64,000 bases of DNA from Ryuthela nishihirai. Taxonomy: Eukaryota; Arthropoda; Arachnida; Araneae; Heptathelidae. The stretch lies in NCBI GenBank assembly GCA_038380435.1, contig JAWZYU010000001.1, positions 18,394,001 through 18,458,000 on the forward strand, in the 5' to 3' direction. The position numbers were made by a program, and so were the translations under genes. Below are positions 10,385-21,467 of this stretch, in pieces. The notes beneath the pieces were generated by a model. The model did no database searches. It was not told where the DNA came from and saw only the letters and a program-made list of their open reading frames with translations. Numbering within the stretch: position 1 is the first letter of the stretch; every line of letters begins with the position of its first letter.

Positions 10385-13332
10385 TCATCATACTAAACCT
10401 GTTTTAAAACTATAAAAACTAATTACAGTTTAAAAAATAAAAATTTTCAGGAGGGAGAACGGTCCTCAACATAACCACAGAGATGTTTGGGGAAGGGGGA
10501 AGTTATCCTTGAAAAAAAATCACTCTTCTAACTGTAAGAATAATTTCATGCCAAGGCTTTTTGCTTCCATATTCCAAGAACTCATTCATATAATGCCAAA
10601 TACAAATATATATATATACCACTTTTTCACTGATATTAGCAAAGAAATTCAAATCTTGCATGCATCATATTGTTCTTATGAAATTTAAATATAATATCTT
10701 ATTGCTAAGTATCTACTTAAATTACAGTACAGCTTCACAATGCAATAATTAAAATCTTTAGTACTCTAGGACACTGTTAAATGTTTTAAGGATTTCAACA
10801 AAAATTCTATCACCCAGTATCAAAAGTACTAAGTGAAATTTTAGATACATTAGTGGTAAGAAGTGAGAGGAACTTCACAGATGAAAATTGATAGCAAGTC
10901 ATAAGTTCATTTTATAAAGTCCTTGCTGGCAAGAGATGAGTCACAGAAGGTTTGAAGTGGAGAAGTGATAAGGTATACCGAGGAGATGGTTGCTTATCGT
11001 GAAATTTTCTTTCGAAATTTTGTGACTGCAGTAGTGTCAATAATAACTAAAGATACTTATGTTAGCATTGAGTGCCTATAAATGTTAAAATCCACAATAC
11101 ATGAGTCGCACCCTTGCTGTGTTTGCATTGTCAGGTGGCAAGTGAGCAGCTTAAAGCATTGGGCTAGGAACAGTTTTTTGTTGCAACAAATTACAATGCC
11201 AGTAGATCAGATCTAAATTTCAGAATGGCAGGTAAATGTGTGGGTATATTTCTCCTTTCTGATAGGGGGGGGGGGGGGGCGCTAACAGAGACAAATGTCA
11301 ACATTGCTGTGAGACTCAAACCGTGGAACTGCAGATTGTGAGACTGGTTAAATACTGACAGACAATTCCTGTACTGTCCCACAGATGTTCCAAATGTTTG
11401 TAAATGTGTCCCATAGAAATCTATATGGTACTATATGCAGAACTCATATGGATGTACCAAAGAACACCATGGATCAGTAAGAAAGGAGTGTCAATGCTGA
11501 ATAGTTGTGCAAAATACCAGGATCATACTTCATGTGCATGCATGTTTAGGTCCCTATACATGTTTACAAAAGCATATACGAATATTTTTTATTTTATTTT
11601 TTTTTTCTTCTTAATAAAGAAATATATTTAAAAATTGAAAATATTTTTTCAGAAAACATACTTTTTAGTGCTTTTTTTTTGCATTCCATTTGTCACTGGA
11701 TTTGTCAAAACAGATGTTATGCTCAGCTTCCTAACCTATGAATTGATCATAACAGGTTCCTGCATCAAATGAAAGTTTGTGAGCTCATATCAAATTTCCC
11801 ACATTTTCACCCATCTACCCCATCAAAATAATTGGAAAATTTTTAATGCTTTTACTTCATATGCAGCTGCCAATCATAATTAGTTTTGTGTCTAATGAAA
11901 TCTTACGTTTTGGGTACTACCACAGGATATAAACCATCATTATCCTGTCTTCTCCCTCTTCTTTTTCCTCAGTGTACATAGTATAGAAGTAAATCCACCA
12001 CTGCTTCCACCAGAGCTCACATATCTTGACAATTTATTCCAAAACAAGTGAAAGGAACACTGTAGATTAAGGTTCAGAATAAATGCATGGATAGATAGAC
12101 CTCTATTTAAAAGAACTTAACAGGACAATCAAGGTACTGAATATATCAGTCAAATCATTACATAGTAGAAGGCCCTACCAATTTATTAGGGAATTTCAAA
12201 TGTTGTCATTGTGAATTACAGTCACTATTTATTTCAATGTTATATCAATGGAATAATTTAGAACTTCTAAAATATTGTTACAACAGATGAATGTGTTACA
12301 ATGAACCTGTGATGTCTTGATGTTCACATGTATTACAGTGTGAGAATTGTCACCAACCACTTTAAATGAACTTAACTTAAAAACAAAGAATAAGCAAGGT
12401 GTAGGAAAAAAAAATGTAGGAATTAGAGTGTGAAGGAAAATGTAGCTTGTCTGTGCACTAAAGTATAAAAGAAAATTATTTTGTGTGTTCTCAGGAGGTT
12501 AAATAAGTTTATTAGTGTTGATCCTGTTAGCGAACTGGTAAGAAAAAGAAGAATGTTTAGGACACTTAAAGATGTGGCTGAGGAGGTTATATGTTAATCG
12601 ATCAAGCAGACCTGATCTCAGCTTTCCTGTAGGAAGAGTTCACGAATTGATGCATAGTTATACTTAGTTTGTTTGGGAATTGGTAAGGTTATTCTTTATA
12701 ATAAAAAGGTGCTTTGTTCTTCTGAAGGTTTATTTTTATGCTGATGAAGATGTGTGTTGGTCAACTTTAGTTTATATAAATGTTTTTATTCATACTTTTG
12801 TAATAAATTGCATTATTTTAGAATTATAATTGTTAAATACTATTTTTTGGAACTCATGCTAAGTTTCCATCTGTTTAATTCATAACAATATGCTTTGTAT
12901 CGAAAATTGTTGCTGAAGATAAAGTGTATTTTAGAAGTTATAGAGATTCAAAATTGGTTTCTTTTTGACAAAACATGGAAATTCCTTAATAAACTGGCAT
13001 GGCTCTGTATTTGCAGAAGCAAAAATTTGTGATTCTTAGGTAAAAAGCAAAAAATGTTGTCCTGTGTATGAATAAAATACATATTGCTGTAATATTTCTT
13101 TATGCAATTAATTAACATCAAAATCATAACTAATAATAATGAATTTACAATATTTTTTGGCTTATTGTATGTGAAATTTTTTTAACTTGATTATTGAAAG
13201 AACTTACAATACATAGAAACACTGTACATATAAAACACTGAACAATGGTAGAAAGTAGTTGCACAGTAATCTAAATATGCTTTCAAAAAAATAGTCTTCC
13301 AAATTTTTTTAATCTTCCTAGCATTTTTATCC
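10385..13332. other. Long AT-rich intergenic stretch
   Basis: No supported gene in about 2.9 kb. It holds a 16-18 base poly-G run near 11267, a degenerate SINE-B head (listed separately), and frequent poly-T/poly-A tracts. Open frames are short and lack motifs. Confidence 0.5.
11265..11360 (-). mobile_element. SINE-B degenerate head fragment
   Basis: The order of blocks (AGAGACAAATGTCAACATTG, GTGAGACTCAAACCGTGGAA, CAGATTGTGAGACTGGTTAA) parallels the SINE-B head and adjoining body. It is clearly decayed. The adjacent G run probably grew from the GGCGGGG of the body. Confidence 0.5.
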
Positions 13333-13341
13333 CTTACCTAT

Positions 13342-13880
13342 GGTTGGGTTGTTTTACCTCTGAGTGGCACTTTTCTGCATACAATGGGCTAAATGACCAG
13401 GTCACAAGGACCCCGAAGGCTCAGAGAAGGTTGGGGGAGAAGACCCACTGGAACAGCTGTTAGGAGACAGATGGTAGTCTCTCGTCAAGGCCATCCAGCG
13501 TGTTCTTTAACGTGAACAGGGTATGGCTCTCCCACACAGGGGGCCACGGCTTAACGTCCCATCCGACGGACGGTGGTCTTTCCAGGCCCATCGGTGTCCC
13601 CTACTGACTGTGGGCAGGGCAGGGAGTTTTGCGCAGATAGGGTTCGAGCCCCGGGTAAGGCATAGATGTATGTATCATTTTTCTGCTGAGGTCCTGCCAT
13701 CCTCTCAGATCTTCTATTATGGCATATAAACTGACAGGCTCCTGTCAGAACTCTGTGGCAAGCAGCTGCTTGAGGGGGGTATTTATTTAGTTTAAATCTC
13801 AACGCTGACGCAGTTGGGACTCGAACCTGGGAACTTCAGATTACAAGCCTGGCGCATCACCGACTGAGCCACCCCTGCCC
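13342..13880 (-). mobile_element. SINE-B copy 2 interrupted by a SINE-A insertion
   Basis: A complete SINE-B from GGTTGGGTTGTTTTACCTC to the head GAGCCACCCCTGCCC. It is split at GCGCAGATA | AATCTCAACG by a SINE-A copy at 13640-13792. The flanks TTACCTATG and TTATCTATG look like a decayed target duplication. This orders the two insertions: SINE-A arrived later here. Confidence 0.8.
13640..13792 (+). mobile_element. SINE-A copy 6, nested in SINE-B
   Basis: 5'-truncated at the B box (starts GGGTTCGAGCCCCGGG) and opposite in orientation to its host SINE-B. Tail TATTTATTTAG. Confidence 0.8.
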
Positions 13881-15094
13881 TTATCTATGCCAGGTCTGAA
13901 AAACTGAATTGTACCATGTTGCCAGACTTTTTTTTAAACTGTGTCAGACAAAAAAAAGTTAACTTTTTATCGAATAACTAATGAAAGGAAGTATGGCATA
14001 TTGCATGCCAAATTATTCAGCATTTAATTCCGTATTTCCTAAAAAATAAAAAAATTTACAAAAAATGATGACGTTATTAAAAAGTAATTTACAAATGCTA
14101 AAATAGATTTTTAATCACAAAATATACTAAAATGATCCAGAAACATATACAGCTGTAATTTTATGCAAATCACTGAAAACCACCAATAAAAAAAATGTTC
14201 CCACAGCATCCAACTTTATTTTATTGAGAACACAGATTGTCAGATATTTACAAAATAATTTGCTGGAGCTCTCAGCCAGCTAGTGGGGGACCATTCTAAA
14301 TAAAGAATAGCAACTAGGGCTTTGCCATTATCTGGGTTGTGTAATAGCAGTTTGAGCAAGAGAAAGGGCTTTTTATTTTCTGAGATATCAAGTTCAGGAT
14401 TTTTTTTAAATCTTTTATATATATTTTAAATTTATTTATTTTTTGGGGAGTACTAAAAACAGAGTTTATGATGGTTCATGGCCATATATGCATGCTTCAA
14501 GAATAGCAGTATAATCAGGTCATAGCAGTATAATATTTAAAGATGCATTAAATGCATTTTCACTGAAAAAGAAAAAAAAACTGCAGTTGAACTTGTTGCT
14601 AAATTATTGTTTTTGCTTGTATTGCACGCAACCGACTTCAATGATATATTTTTTGTTTTAAGTTTAACCATGAGATTAAATAGATTATTTCCTTTGATAT
14701 TATCACTTTACTTATGGTATAGCAGATAGTGGGAAATATGACAATTTTGTTTCAAGTTCTATTTCATTACACAGCTTCTATAACAGACAGCAATCTTTTA
14801 TTTTAAACCATTTCAGTGGCCAAGATGCATTAGGCTACAATCAAATGGGTTTGAAAAGGTAAGGACATTTGTCTTCTGGCTTGGTTTTCTGCCGAGGTCT
14901 TGCCTTTCTCCAGTGAACAATTTTATAACACAAATGGAAACAAAAATTGGTTTTAAAAGTGTTTGGCATATAGCACTTTTCCCCACATAAATTACAGTTG
15001 TATGTATATTTACATCTATCATATCTTTTAGAATATTTTGCTCTTTTCATTGTCTCTCATTTATATTCATAAATATTTCACAGCAATTGTATAA
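13881..15094. other. AT-rich intergenic sequence
   Basis: Nothing recognised. A minus-strand open frame at 14841-15050 has several Cys and His residues (e.g. CNLCGEKC) but no standard zinc-finger spacing. It is too short to call. Confidence 0.4.
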
Positions 15095-15288
15095 CTGTCC
15101 CACTGCCAAGTTGTTAGCACACTTGGCGACTCATCAAAGGGACCTTGTTTAAAGCCCTGTGTAAGGCATGGATGCTTCTGTTGCACTGTCAGTCAAGGTC
15201 TTTTCTTCCTCACAAGCCTCCTTTATAGCACATAAATTGATAGGATTCTGTCAAACCTCTGTGAAAGCAACTTAAGGACTTTACATAA
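15095..15288 (+). mobile_element. SINE-A copy 7, strongly diverged
   Basis: Homologous blocks in SINE-A order: TGTCCCACTGCCAAGTTGTT (head), AAGGGACCTTG, GTGTAAGGCATGGATG, AAATTGATAGGATTCTGTCA and CTCTGTGAAAGCAACTTAAG. The A and B boxes have decayed. This is the oldest-looking member of the family in the window. Confidence 0.6.
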
Positions 15289-15497
15289 ATTGCTTTCTTT
15301 GAAAAGATTCAAATACACAAAAATAGTTACACTAATGGTGACATCTCTTAGACTTACAATAATTCATACTGTAGTTGTGAATCCATTTAGATCAGCTTTT
15401 TCCAGACCAATGGCATCTGTGAGCATTTTCACAGTTCTTTTTAATATTTCTATCATTTTACTGCAAGAAATAAACTGCTCTTTAATTTCAAACATAG

Positions 15498-15795
15498 GGT
15501 TGGGTTGTTTTACCTCTGAGCGGCACTTTTTTGCACAACATGCGCTAAATGGCCAGGTCACATGGACCCCGAAGGCTCAGAGAAGGTTGGGGGAGGGGAC
15601 CCACTGGAACAGCTGTTGAGAGACAGATGGTAGTCTCCTGTCAAGGCCATCCAGCGTGTTCTTTAACGTGCACAGGGTATGGCTCTCCCGCACACGGGGC
15701 CACGGCTTAACGTCCCATCCGACGGACGGCGGTCTTTCAAAGCCCATCGGTGTCCCCTACTGACCGTGGGCAGGGCGGGGAATTTTGCGGAAAAA
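15498..15795 (-). mobile_element. SINE-B copy 3, head-truncated, with target duplication
   Basis: The body is well conserved but stops at GCGGA before the tRNA-like head. A 12-bp direct repeat with one mismatch, TTTCAAACATAG (15486-15497) and TTTCATACATAG (15796-15807), flanks the truncated copy, so 5' truncation happened during insertion. Confidence 0.8.
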
Positions 15796-15807
15796 TTTCA
15801 TACATAG

Positions 15808-16684
15808 TATAGAACCTATGTTTCCTAGTAGCCTCAGTTAAGGTTCTAAAGTGTTTGTTTTGCTGAACTGATTTTAAATAAAGGTTTGGGATTTGCTATA
15901 TTCTTTTTTCTCTTGGCTTGGGAAGGTTGATAAGTTCCTAACTAAAAAACTGACACATATATCTGGTGGATGGTTTTCCAAAATATATAAGGTAACTAAA
16001 ATACAATTGTTTTGACAAAATATTTTACATGATCACATCCCTTAAAAGTTTGCATCACATGCCACTGCAATATATTGAAAATTTCCCTAGTAATGAGAAA
16101 ATAATTGTCATTTGTTAGTATTTATTACCTGGAATGCTACAACAGAACGCAAAGTAGAATCTACTGTATAATATTATATTCATAGCTCAACTTGCACCTT
16201 AAAATAAACGATAATTGAAGAGTGTGAAAATTTAAACACTATAACTTTACTGATTCATCAATAATGGTCCATTAAAAATAAACGTCCATTCTCATCGAAA
16301 ATAATTATTAATATCTCAATTTAATTATCTACACTTTGAATTACTTTCAAAAATTGAAAATACGAAAATCTTTACATGGTGTTCCTTGACATTACCATAA
16401 CTTTCAACTACTACATATATTATTTCCAATATTTATTTCGTTAAATCAAACTCACAGCAAAAATGAAATATGTTAAATAATACTCATTTACCTTAAACGA
16501 TCATCTTTATCATACACACATTCAACCCGCCAGCAGTCACATACCTCACTCACGCTACAAGTGCACTACTAATGTTGCCAATTCATATGATAAATGATAA
16601 ACGCAACGAAGAAGTAATAGTAAAAATCGTGTGGCAACAAACCAACTCCTACCCATTGAGGCAATATTACTAGAGACAGGACTG
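15808..16684. other. AT-rich sequence upstream of a possible THAP gene start
   Basis: No element recognised up to about 16640. The last 50-80 bases (CATTGAGGCAATATTACTAG, GACAGGACT) recur in inverted orientation at about 18228-18310. Confidence 0.4.
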
Positions 16685-16721
16685 GCAACGGACGCCATGA
16701 ACACGTCATGGCGTCCGTTGC
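16685..16721. repeat. Perfect 16-bp inverted repeat (hairpin)
   Basis: Arms GCAACGGACGCCATGA and its exact complement are separated by the 5-base loop ACACG. This stable GC-rich hairpin lies about 60 bp upstream of the SINE-B insertion and the candidate THAP start codon, so it would fall in the promoter or 5' leader if that gene is real. Confidence 0.75.
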
Positions 16722-16769
16722 TAGTCGATAGTGAGGAGGAAGTTGGGTGTTTTTAATAAGTCAACAGGG

Positions 16770-17145
16770 TTGGTTTGTTTTACCTCTGAGAGGCACTTTT
16801 TTGCACACCATGGGCTAAATGGCCAGGTCACATGGACCCCGAAGGCTCAGAGAAAGTTGGGACACACTGGAACAGCTGTTGGGAGACAGTTGGTAGCCTC
16901 CCGTCAAGGCCATCCAGCGTGTTCTTTAACGTGCACAGGATATGTCTTTCCCGCACACGGGCCACGGCTTAACGTCCCATCCGACGGACGGCGGCCTTTC
17001 CAAGCCCATTGGTGTCCCCTACTGACCGTGGGCAGGGCGGGGAATTTTGCGGAGATAAAGCTCAACGCTGACCCAGCTGGGACTCGAACCTGGGAACTAC
17101 AGATTACGAGCCTGGCGCGCTACCGACTGAGCCACCCCCGTCCCC
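16770..17145 (-). mobile_element. SINE-B copy 4, full length with target duplication
   Basis: A complete copy flanked by the 13-bp direct repeat TAAGTCAACAGGG (16757-16769 and 17146-17158). The head end lies at the right, only about 15 bases before the ATG at 17161. It lacks about 20 bp of the usual body near 16860. Confidence 0.85.
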
Positions 17146-17160
17146 TAAGTCAACAGGGAA

Positions 17161-17231
17161 ATGCCTACTTCATGCTATGCGTACGGATGCAAAAATAAAT
17201 GCTGCAAAGGAAGTAATTTGACATTTCATAG
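17161..17231 (+). CDS. Candidate first exon with the start of a THAP zinc-finger domain
   Basis: ATG followed by MPTSCYAYGCKNKCCKGSN and LTFHR. This matches the N-terminal half of the C2CH THAP domain: M-P-x-x-C-x4-C, then a G-S-x-x-TFHR strand. The exon would end at CATAG with donor GTTAGT in phase 2, right after FHR. THAP domains bind DNA in host regulators and in P-element-type transposases. The remaining ligands (C-x2-H) must lie in a later exon, which I could not find in the next kilobase. The flanks contain imperfect inverted repeats (16640-16720 against 18228-18310), so a decayed transposon is as likely as a host gene. Confidence 0.4.
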
Positions 17232-17469
17232 GTTAGTACTTTACGAAAATTGCGAGATGTGTTCTTTGTAATAAATTAAAAATTGAAATTGTTAAATTAA
17301 GGGATTTAAACATAAAGGGTTATCAACTTTTCAGTGTACCTTTCTGTCTAAGTCGAATGTTGTTCACGAATTTTTTAATATATGAAACTAATAATATTTG
17401 CATGAAATTGCATTGATTTAAAGCCTGAATTAACATGAAATTAAAAGAATGTTTTCGTACATTTTATTA

Positions 17470-17502
17470 GAAGTAGCTGCTTGAGGGGGTATTTATTATT
17501 TT
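17470..17502 (+). mobile_element. SINE-A 3' end fragment
   Basis: Only AGCTGCTTGAGGGGGTATTT and the following A/T tail remain. It is a severely truncated insertion or a remnant. Confidence 0.6.
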
Positions 17503-18227
17503 TATTACAATCAGAAATATTAAGCATATGGCATTAAATTTATGAGGCGTCTGCTTTGCATTTTTTATTTTGCCAAAGTGTATTATATATTGTGCAAGCT
17601 TATAATATATGGGTTGAAATTAAATTCTGTCATTCATTGGGAGGAAATTTGATTTCCTGCCTCAGCTGAATAAAAAAAAGTTTACATTCTCTGATTATTT
17701 CTTTGAATTTTTAATAAAAATTTATATTTTTTAATGAAAGAAAAAAATAAATGTGACTTTTCATACTTTTTTAAATGAGGTGCGGATTTGCACTATTAAG
17801 GTCTATAAATTTTGAGGACTTTCGCTTAAGCTGAAAAATTTGATCATGTGTTAGATTTTAAAATATGTTTACCATTGTTCTTGTTTTAACGGGTTCAATT
17901 AAAGTCTGCCAAATTTGCAATCAATTTAGTTCAGCTTTAATCACATATTAAGAGCATATCGAATTTTTTTTTAATTTTCGTACAAAACCTCGATTTGAAA
18001 GAGAAGCAGTTTCTAGCCTCTTCGTTTTTCATCCGATAAAAATCAGTAAGTGCGTATTAATTAAATCTATTTTGCTTTAATTACTACACTGGAATAGCCT
18101 CATTGAAATATAAAACAATCTGCCTCATTTAAATCATTTGTTAAGCATTTTTAAATAGCTTTCATCGTTGTTTGCAGCCAAATCGCAAGGCATCATGGGT
18201 ATTCTTGCCTCATTAAACAGTCGGCAG
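17503..18227. other. AT-rich sequence, nothing recognised
   Basis: No second THAP exon, other coding motif or mobile element could be read here. Confidence 0.4.
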
Positions 18228-18310
18228 ACACACCCGTCTGTGCTCATGGCCATCCAGGAGTCCTGTCTTTAGTAATTACTACCTCAATGCTTCTACCCAT
18301 TGAGGTGCTC
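18228..18310 (-). repeat. Inverted partner of 16640-16720
   Basis: Read on the minus strand it contains CATTGAGGTAGTAATTACTA, AAGACAGGACT and GCCATGAGCAC, in the same order as the plus-strand sequence upstream of the candidate THAP exon. It also holds its own hairpin, ACCTCAATG...CATTGAGGT. The pair could be decayed terminal inverted repeats about 1.6 kb apart. Confidence 0.45.
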
Positions 18311-18354
18311 TACTATCCATGATTATAGAAAACAGAAGATAGCCGTAACAACAG

Positions 18355-18785
18355 GTGAAGCATAAGACGGCCATATGTTTGTGCCCATAAACACAGTGTG
18401 AATTAGTTGTAACATATTAAGTTAGTTTATTTTTTTTACATGATGAAAAAATACTCTAGTTGAAATATTAACTGATTATGATAATGGTCAAATTACATTA
18501 TACGTAAAAAATATTATAGATATATAACATACATTTAAAAAGCATAAAATATTACATTTAAAAAAAACGAAACTTTTAAAAGTTAGAGACCAAAAGGATT
18601 TAAAAAATTCTACAGCATAAAATGCAAGATAAATTGATTGCAAAAGAACCAATTTAACAAAGTTATTTTCTTATATAATTCACGTTATTTTAGAATGACC
18701 CAATGCTTATTGCTTGGCCAGATATGAAATATTCCGTAGCCTTTAGTTATGCTGCTGCTACCCTCTATTCCGGATAAGTCCAAAG
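18355..18785 (+). repeat. Dispersed repeat X, copy 1 (first part)
   Basis: Matches the reverse complement of about 50640-51240 in patches: GTTTGTGCCCATAAACACAG, ATTCACGTTATTTTAGAATG, GCCAGATATGAAATATTCCG and GTAGCCTTTAGTTATGCTGC. No coding potential is visible. A further block at 19903-19965 matches the next part of the other copy, so about 1.1 kb (18790-19900) is extra here. Confidence 0.5.
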
Positions 18786-19433
18786 GAAATTGTTTATGAA
18801 GCTGGATTAAGTTCGGGAGAGTAAATGTAGAAAAGGAAATTCCATTGGTGGGTACTGAAATGTTAAATGTAAAAGGAATTTAAAACAAGGAGCAATTAAA
18901 AAAAATGAGGTAAATGAAAGGAAGTGTCGAAAATAAAGACAATTTAGAGAGAATTTGCAAAAAAAAATAAGGGAGAAGTAGAAAAAAATTTTACAAGAGA
19001 AAAAAAAATTTTCAAGAGAAAAATCAAGAGAAAAATAAATTGATGCAGATTCTAAGTCAATGACAAACTTTCAGCAAACAAATTCAAAAATCAGCGCCAA
19101 AACCCAGGAGAGCCAAGCAAAAAAAAATACATACAAAGAAGTGAGCGAAGCTGGCGAGAAGTCATATTCTATTTCAAATGCGTAATTTCCCAGCACAGTC
19201 TATGATTAATAGAGATGATGTCTGCCTGAGAAGTTCTTTCGGTTTTTTCATTTTGTAGAGCTATCTTATATTTATGTTTTATATTGTTTCTTCTGTGAAG
19301 CATTATTCCAAGTGGGAAATATTTTATTTAGTTGTCCAGTTGCCATTTAGAGGCTTTGAAGGATCTTTGGCCAGAAAGTAAAAATGTCTGCCAGTTGTGC
19401 ATCAAGGATTCTATTTTTTGAAATTATTGTGGT
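18786..19433. other. A-rich non-coding stretch
   Basis: Rich in poly-A and GAAAAA motifs (18890-19130), with no open frame or element recognised. It lies inside the interval that separates the two parts of repeat X copy 1. Confidence 0.4.
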
Positions 19434-19830
19434 TCAACTTTCACTGTCGGCATTTTTGCTCGTTGAGACATCCTTGTCCAAACCATTTAGAATTATATTA
19501 TTTTGGTCATCGAGGTCAAAATTTGCAACTTTGATATTTTCTTCAACCCCTTCGATATTATTTGATGAGCTTTCAGGTTCAAAGGTGTTAAAGCTTGTTG
19601 TGCCTTGTATGGAATCATTATTTTCTTGCAATTCTTTTCTTTTTTTGAAATTTTTCCAATATTTTTATTTTTTCGTTTTGTGCTTTTTTACTTCTTCTTC
19701 TTGTATTGCTTCCGTTTTGACATTTGCGAAACTACTAAGAGCTGGTTTTTTTGCATTTCCCTTTCATTTAATGCGCACTTTAAAGGAAAATGTCCTGATT
19801 TTTTACATATGCAGCACAACTTGATAACTC
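19434..19830 (-). pseudogene. Decayed fragment with a CCHC zinc knuckle and acidic tail
   Basis: On the minus strand, 19775-19816 encodes CCICKKSGHFPLKC, a perfect C-x2-C-x4-H-x4-C zinc knuckle of the kind found in Gag and other nucleic-acid-binding proteins. A Lys-rich stretch and a stop follow. After frame changes an open acidic segment (QENNDSIQGTTSF to NADSES, ending at 19434) continues. A retroelement Gag or a host zinc-knuckle protein are both possible. No intact start or full frame remains. Confidence 0.4.
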
Positions 19831-19902
19831 TGTTTTATTTTATGGTAGCACTGCAAATTTTATCCTAATTAAATTAGGTATATTATGCATAATATCATCT
19901 TG

Positions 19903-19965
19903 GCTAGGAGTTGAACAGGAACCAAGATCGGCCTCCCCGCGCCCAGAGTGCATATTACACTGGAA
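19903..19965 (+). repeat. Dispersed repeat X, copy 1 (second part)
   Basis: GATCGGCCTCCCCGCGCCCA followed by TGCATATTACAC resembles the reverse complement of 50560-50605. It marks the far side of the extra sequence in copy 1. Confidence 0.4.
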
Positions 19966-20004
19966 CATTTTTAAATGTAAAAATAAGATGACTGTTTAAG
20001 AGTT

Positions 20005-20122
20005 TGATTATTTCTAGGGTTAGTTACAGCAGTGAAACTTGAATGCTTTGTAAACAGGATAGCATATTGTGCGGAGAGACTCCTTTGGTTTGGTCATGTT
20101 GCTCGTATGGATAATTATCCTA
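20005..20122 (+). mobile_element. RTE-like LINE fragment (C-terminal region)
   Basis: Matches 6991-7060 and then 7170-7228 of the main LINE (TTAGTTACAGCAGTGAAACT; GTTTGGTCATGTTGCTCGTA), with the part between deleted. The Tc1 element at 20129 lies at its right end. Confidence 0.75.
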
Positions 20123-20128
20123 CATATA

Positions 20129-21465
20129 CATTGAAGTGCCATTGAATTAGGGATATCAACCTAGTAACGTGCTGGACCCCCTCTGGCCCTTATAACAGTC
20201 ACCACACGATGAGGCGAGGACTCGACAAGCTTACGTAAATGTTCCACAGGTATTGCGATTGTCCACAATTCTCTCAAGGTCGTCACTGATGGGACACAGG
20301 CCCAAACACTCTGCTCGATAGTGCATGATGGCTATAAATGGGTGTAAACGGTCAGCCATGAGTTCTACGTACCGGATGCATTGAGAGTCAACAATACACA
20401 TACCAACGTCCCACAGATATCCAACTGAAGACACCCCAGGCCATCACTGAGCTACCACCAGCTTGTATTGTTCTGACCTGACATGCAAGATTCATGGGGT
20501 TGGCGCCATAACCTCAGTCCCCCATCGGCGTGGTGAAGTTTAAATCAGGATTCATCACTCCAGGATATCTGTTGTCAATTTTCAATGGTCCAGTTTCGAT
20601 GTTCTTTAGCCCAGGCAAGGCACTGAGCCCAGTGTTGTGCCATCGGCAGCTCGGAAAGCTGAGACAATGAAGTGAGCGTTGCACGGTTTGTGCACTGACT
20701 TCCCTGCTGGAGCCCACGTTCAGATGGGAGGTGAGTTCAGATGTCTGGCCCCTATCTGTCCATACGATGCAGGTCAGATGGCGAAGCCCACGATCATTCA
20801 AGGCTGGTTGTGCTTTACAGTTTGACCGGGTGCTTGTTTTTTAGTCAGAATTTTTATATTCCCGGAACACCCCTGAAACTGTTGTACAAGAAAATCCAAG
20901 TTCGTTGACAATTTCGGAAATCGAATGTCCCATCCGTCGGGTACCTACGATCTGCCTTCTGTCAAATGCATCGAAATCCCACGTCTTTCCCATTATGTTT
21001 CTCATGACGAATACTTGGGTATAAATATATTTAGATAGAATACATTTTGATAGGTAATTTCCGATAATGTCTGGCCTCTATCTGGCCATATGGTGCAGGT
21101 CAGACGATAAAGTCCATGATCATTCAAGACTTGTTGTCCTTTGCAGTTTGTCCAGGTGGTTGCTTTTTTGCAGGAATTTTCATATTTCCAGAACACTCTT
21201 GAAACTGTCGTACCAGAAAGTCCAAGTTCGTTGATAATTTCGGAGATCAAGTGTCCCATCCGTCGGGTATCTGCAATCTGCCCTCTGTCAAATGCATCTA
21301 AATCCCACACCTTTTCCATTATGCTTCTCATGATGAATACTTGGAGAAGTCAAAGATGACAGCTCTATATGACCAGAGTTTCAGCCATGCATGCGTGCAA
21401 ATACGGGACTTGCGATACTGAATTTGGAAATCGTCTCCTATCCCTAATTCAATGGCACTTCAGTG
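20129..21465 (-). mobile_element. Tc1-like transposon with both ends, transposase decayed
   Basis: The ends CATTGAAGTGCCATTGAATT and the complementary AATTCAATGGCACTTCAGTG form terminal inverted repeats of about 27 bp with one mismatch. They are bounded by TA at 20127-20128 and 21466-21467. The 1.34-kb length suits a Tc1 element. Minus-strand transposase pieces are readable: FDRGQIADTRRMGHLISEII (N-terminal HTH) and further segments to about 20231, but frames are broken. A block of about 280 bp of N-terminal coding sequence is present twice. Confidence 0.85.
20735..21345. repeat. Tandem duplication of transposase N-terminal sequence
   Basis: Roughly 20735-21015 and 21065-21345 are diverged direct repeats. 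Both contain TCCAAGTTCGTTGA, GTGTCCCATCCGTCGGGTA-like and TCTGTCAAATGCATC blocks, ending in CTCATGAYGAATACTTGG. The duplication lies within the Tc1 element. Confidence 0.75.
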
Positions 21466-21467
21466 TA

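Noticed and set aside
14841..15050. Cys/His-containing minus-strand frame as a zinc-finger exon
   Set aside because: Spacing fits no standard finger and there is no supporting splice context or second finger.
19384..19824. Plus-strand 146-codon open frame rich in Phe, Leu and Ser
   Set aside because: It is antisense to the zinc-knuckle and acidic segments; the hydrophobic look reflects Lys/Glu codons on the other strand.
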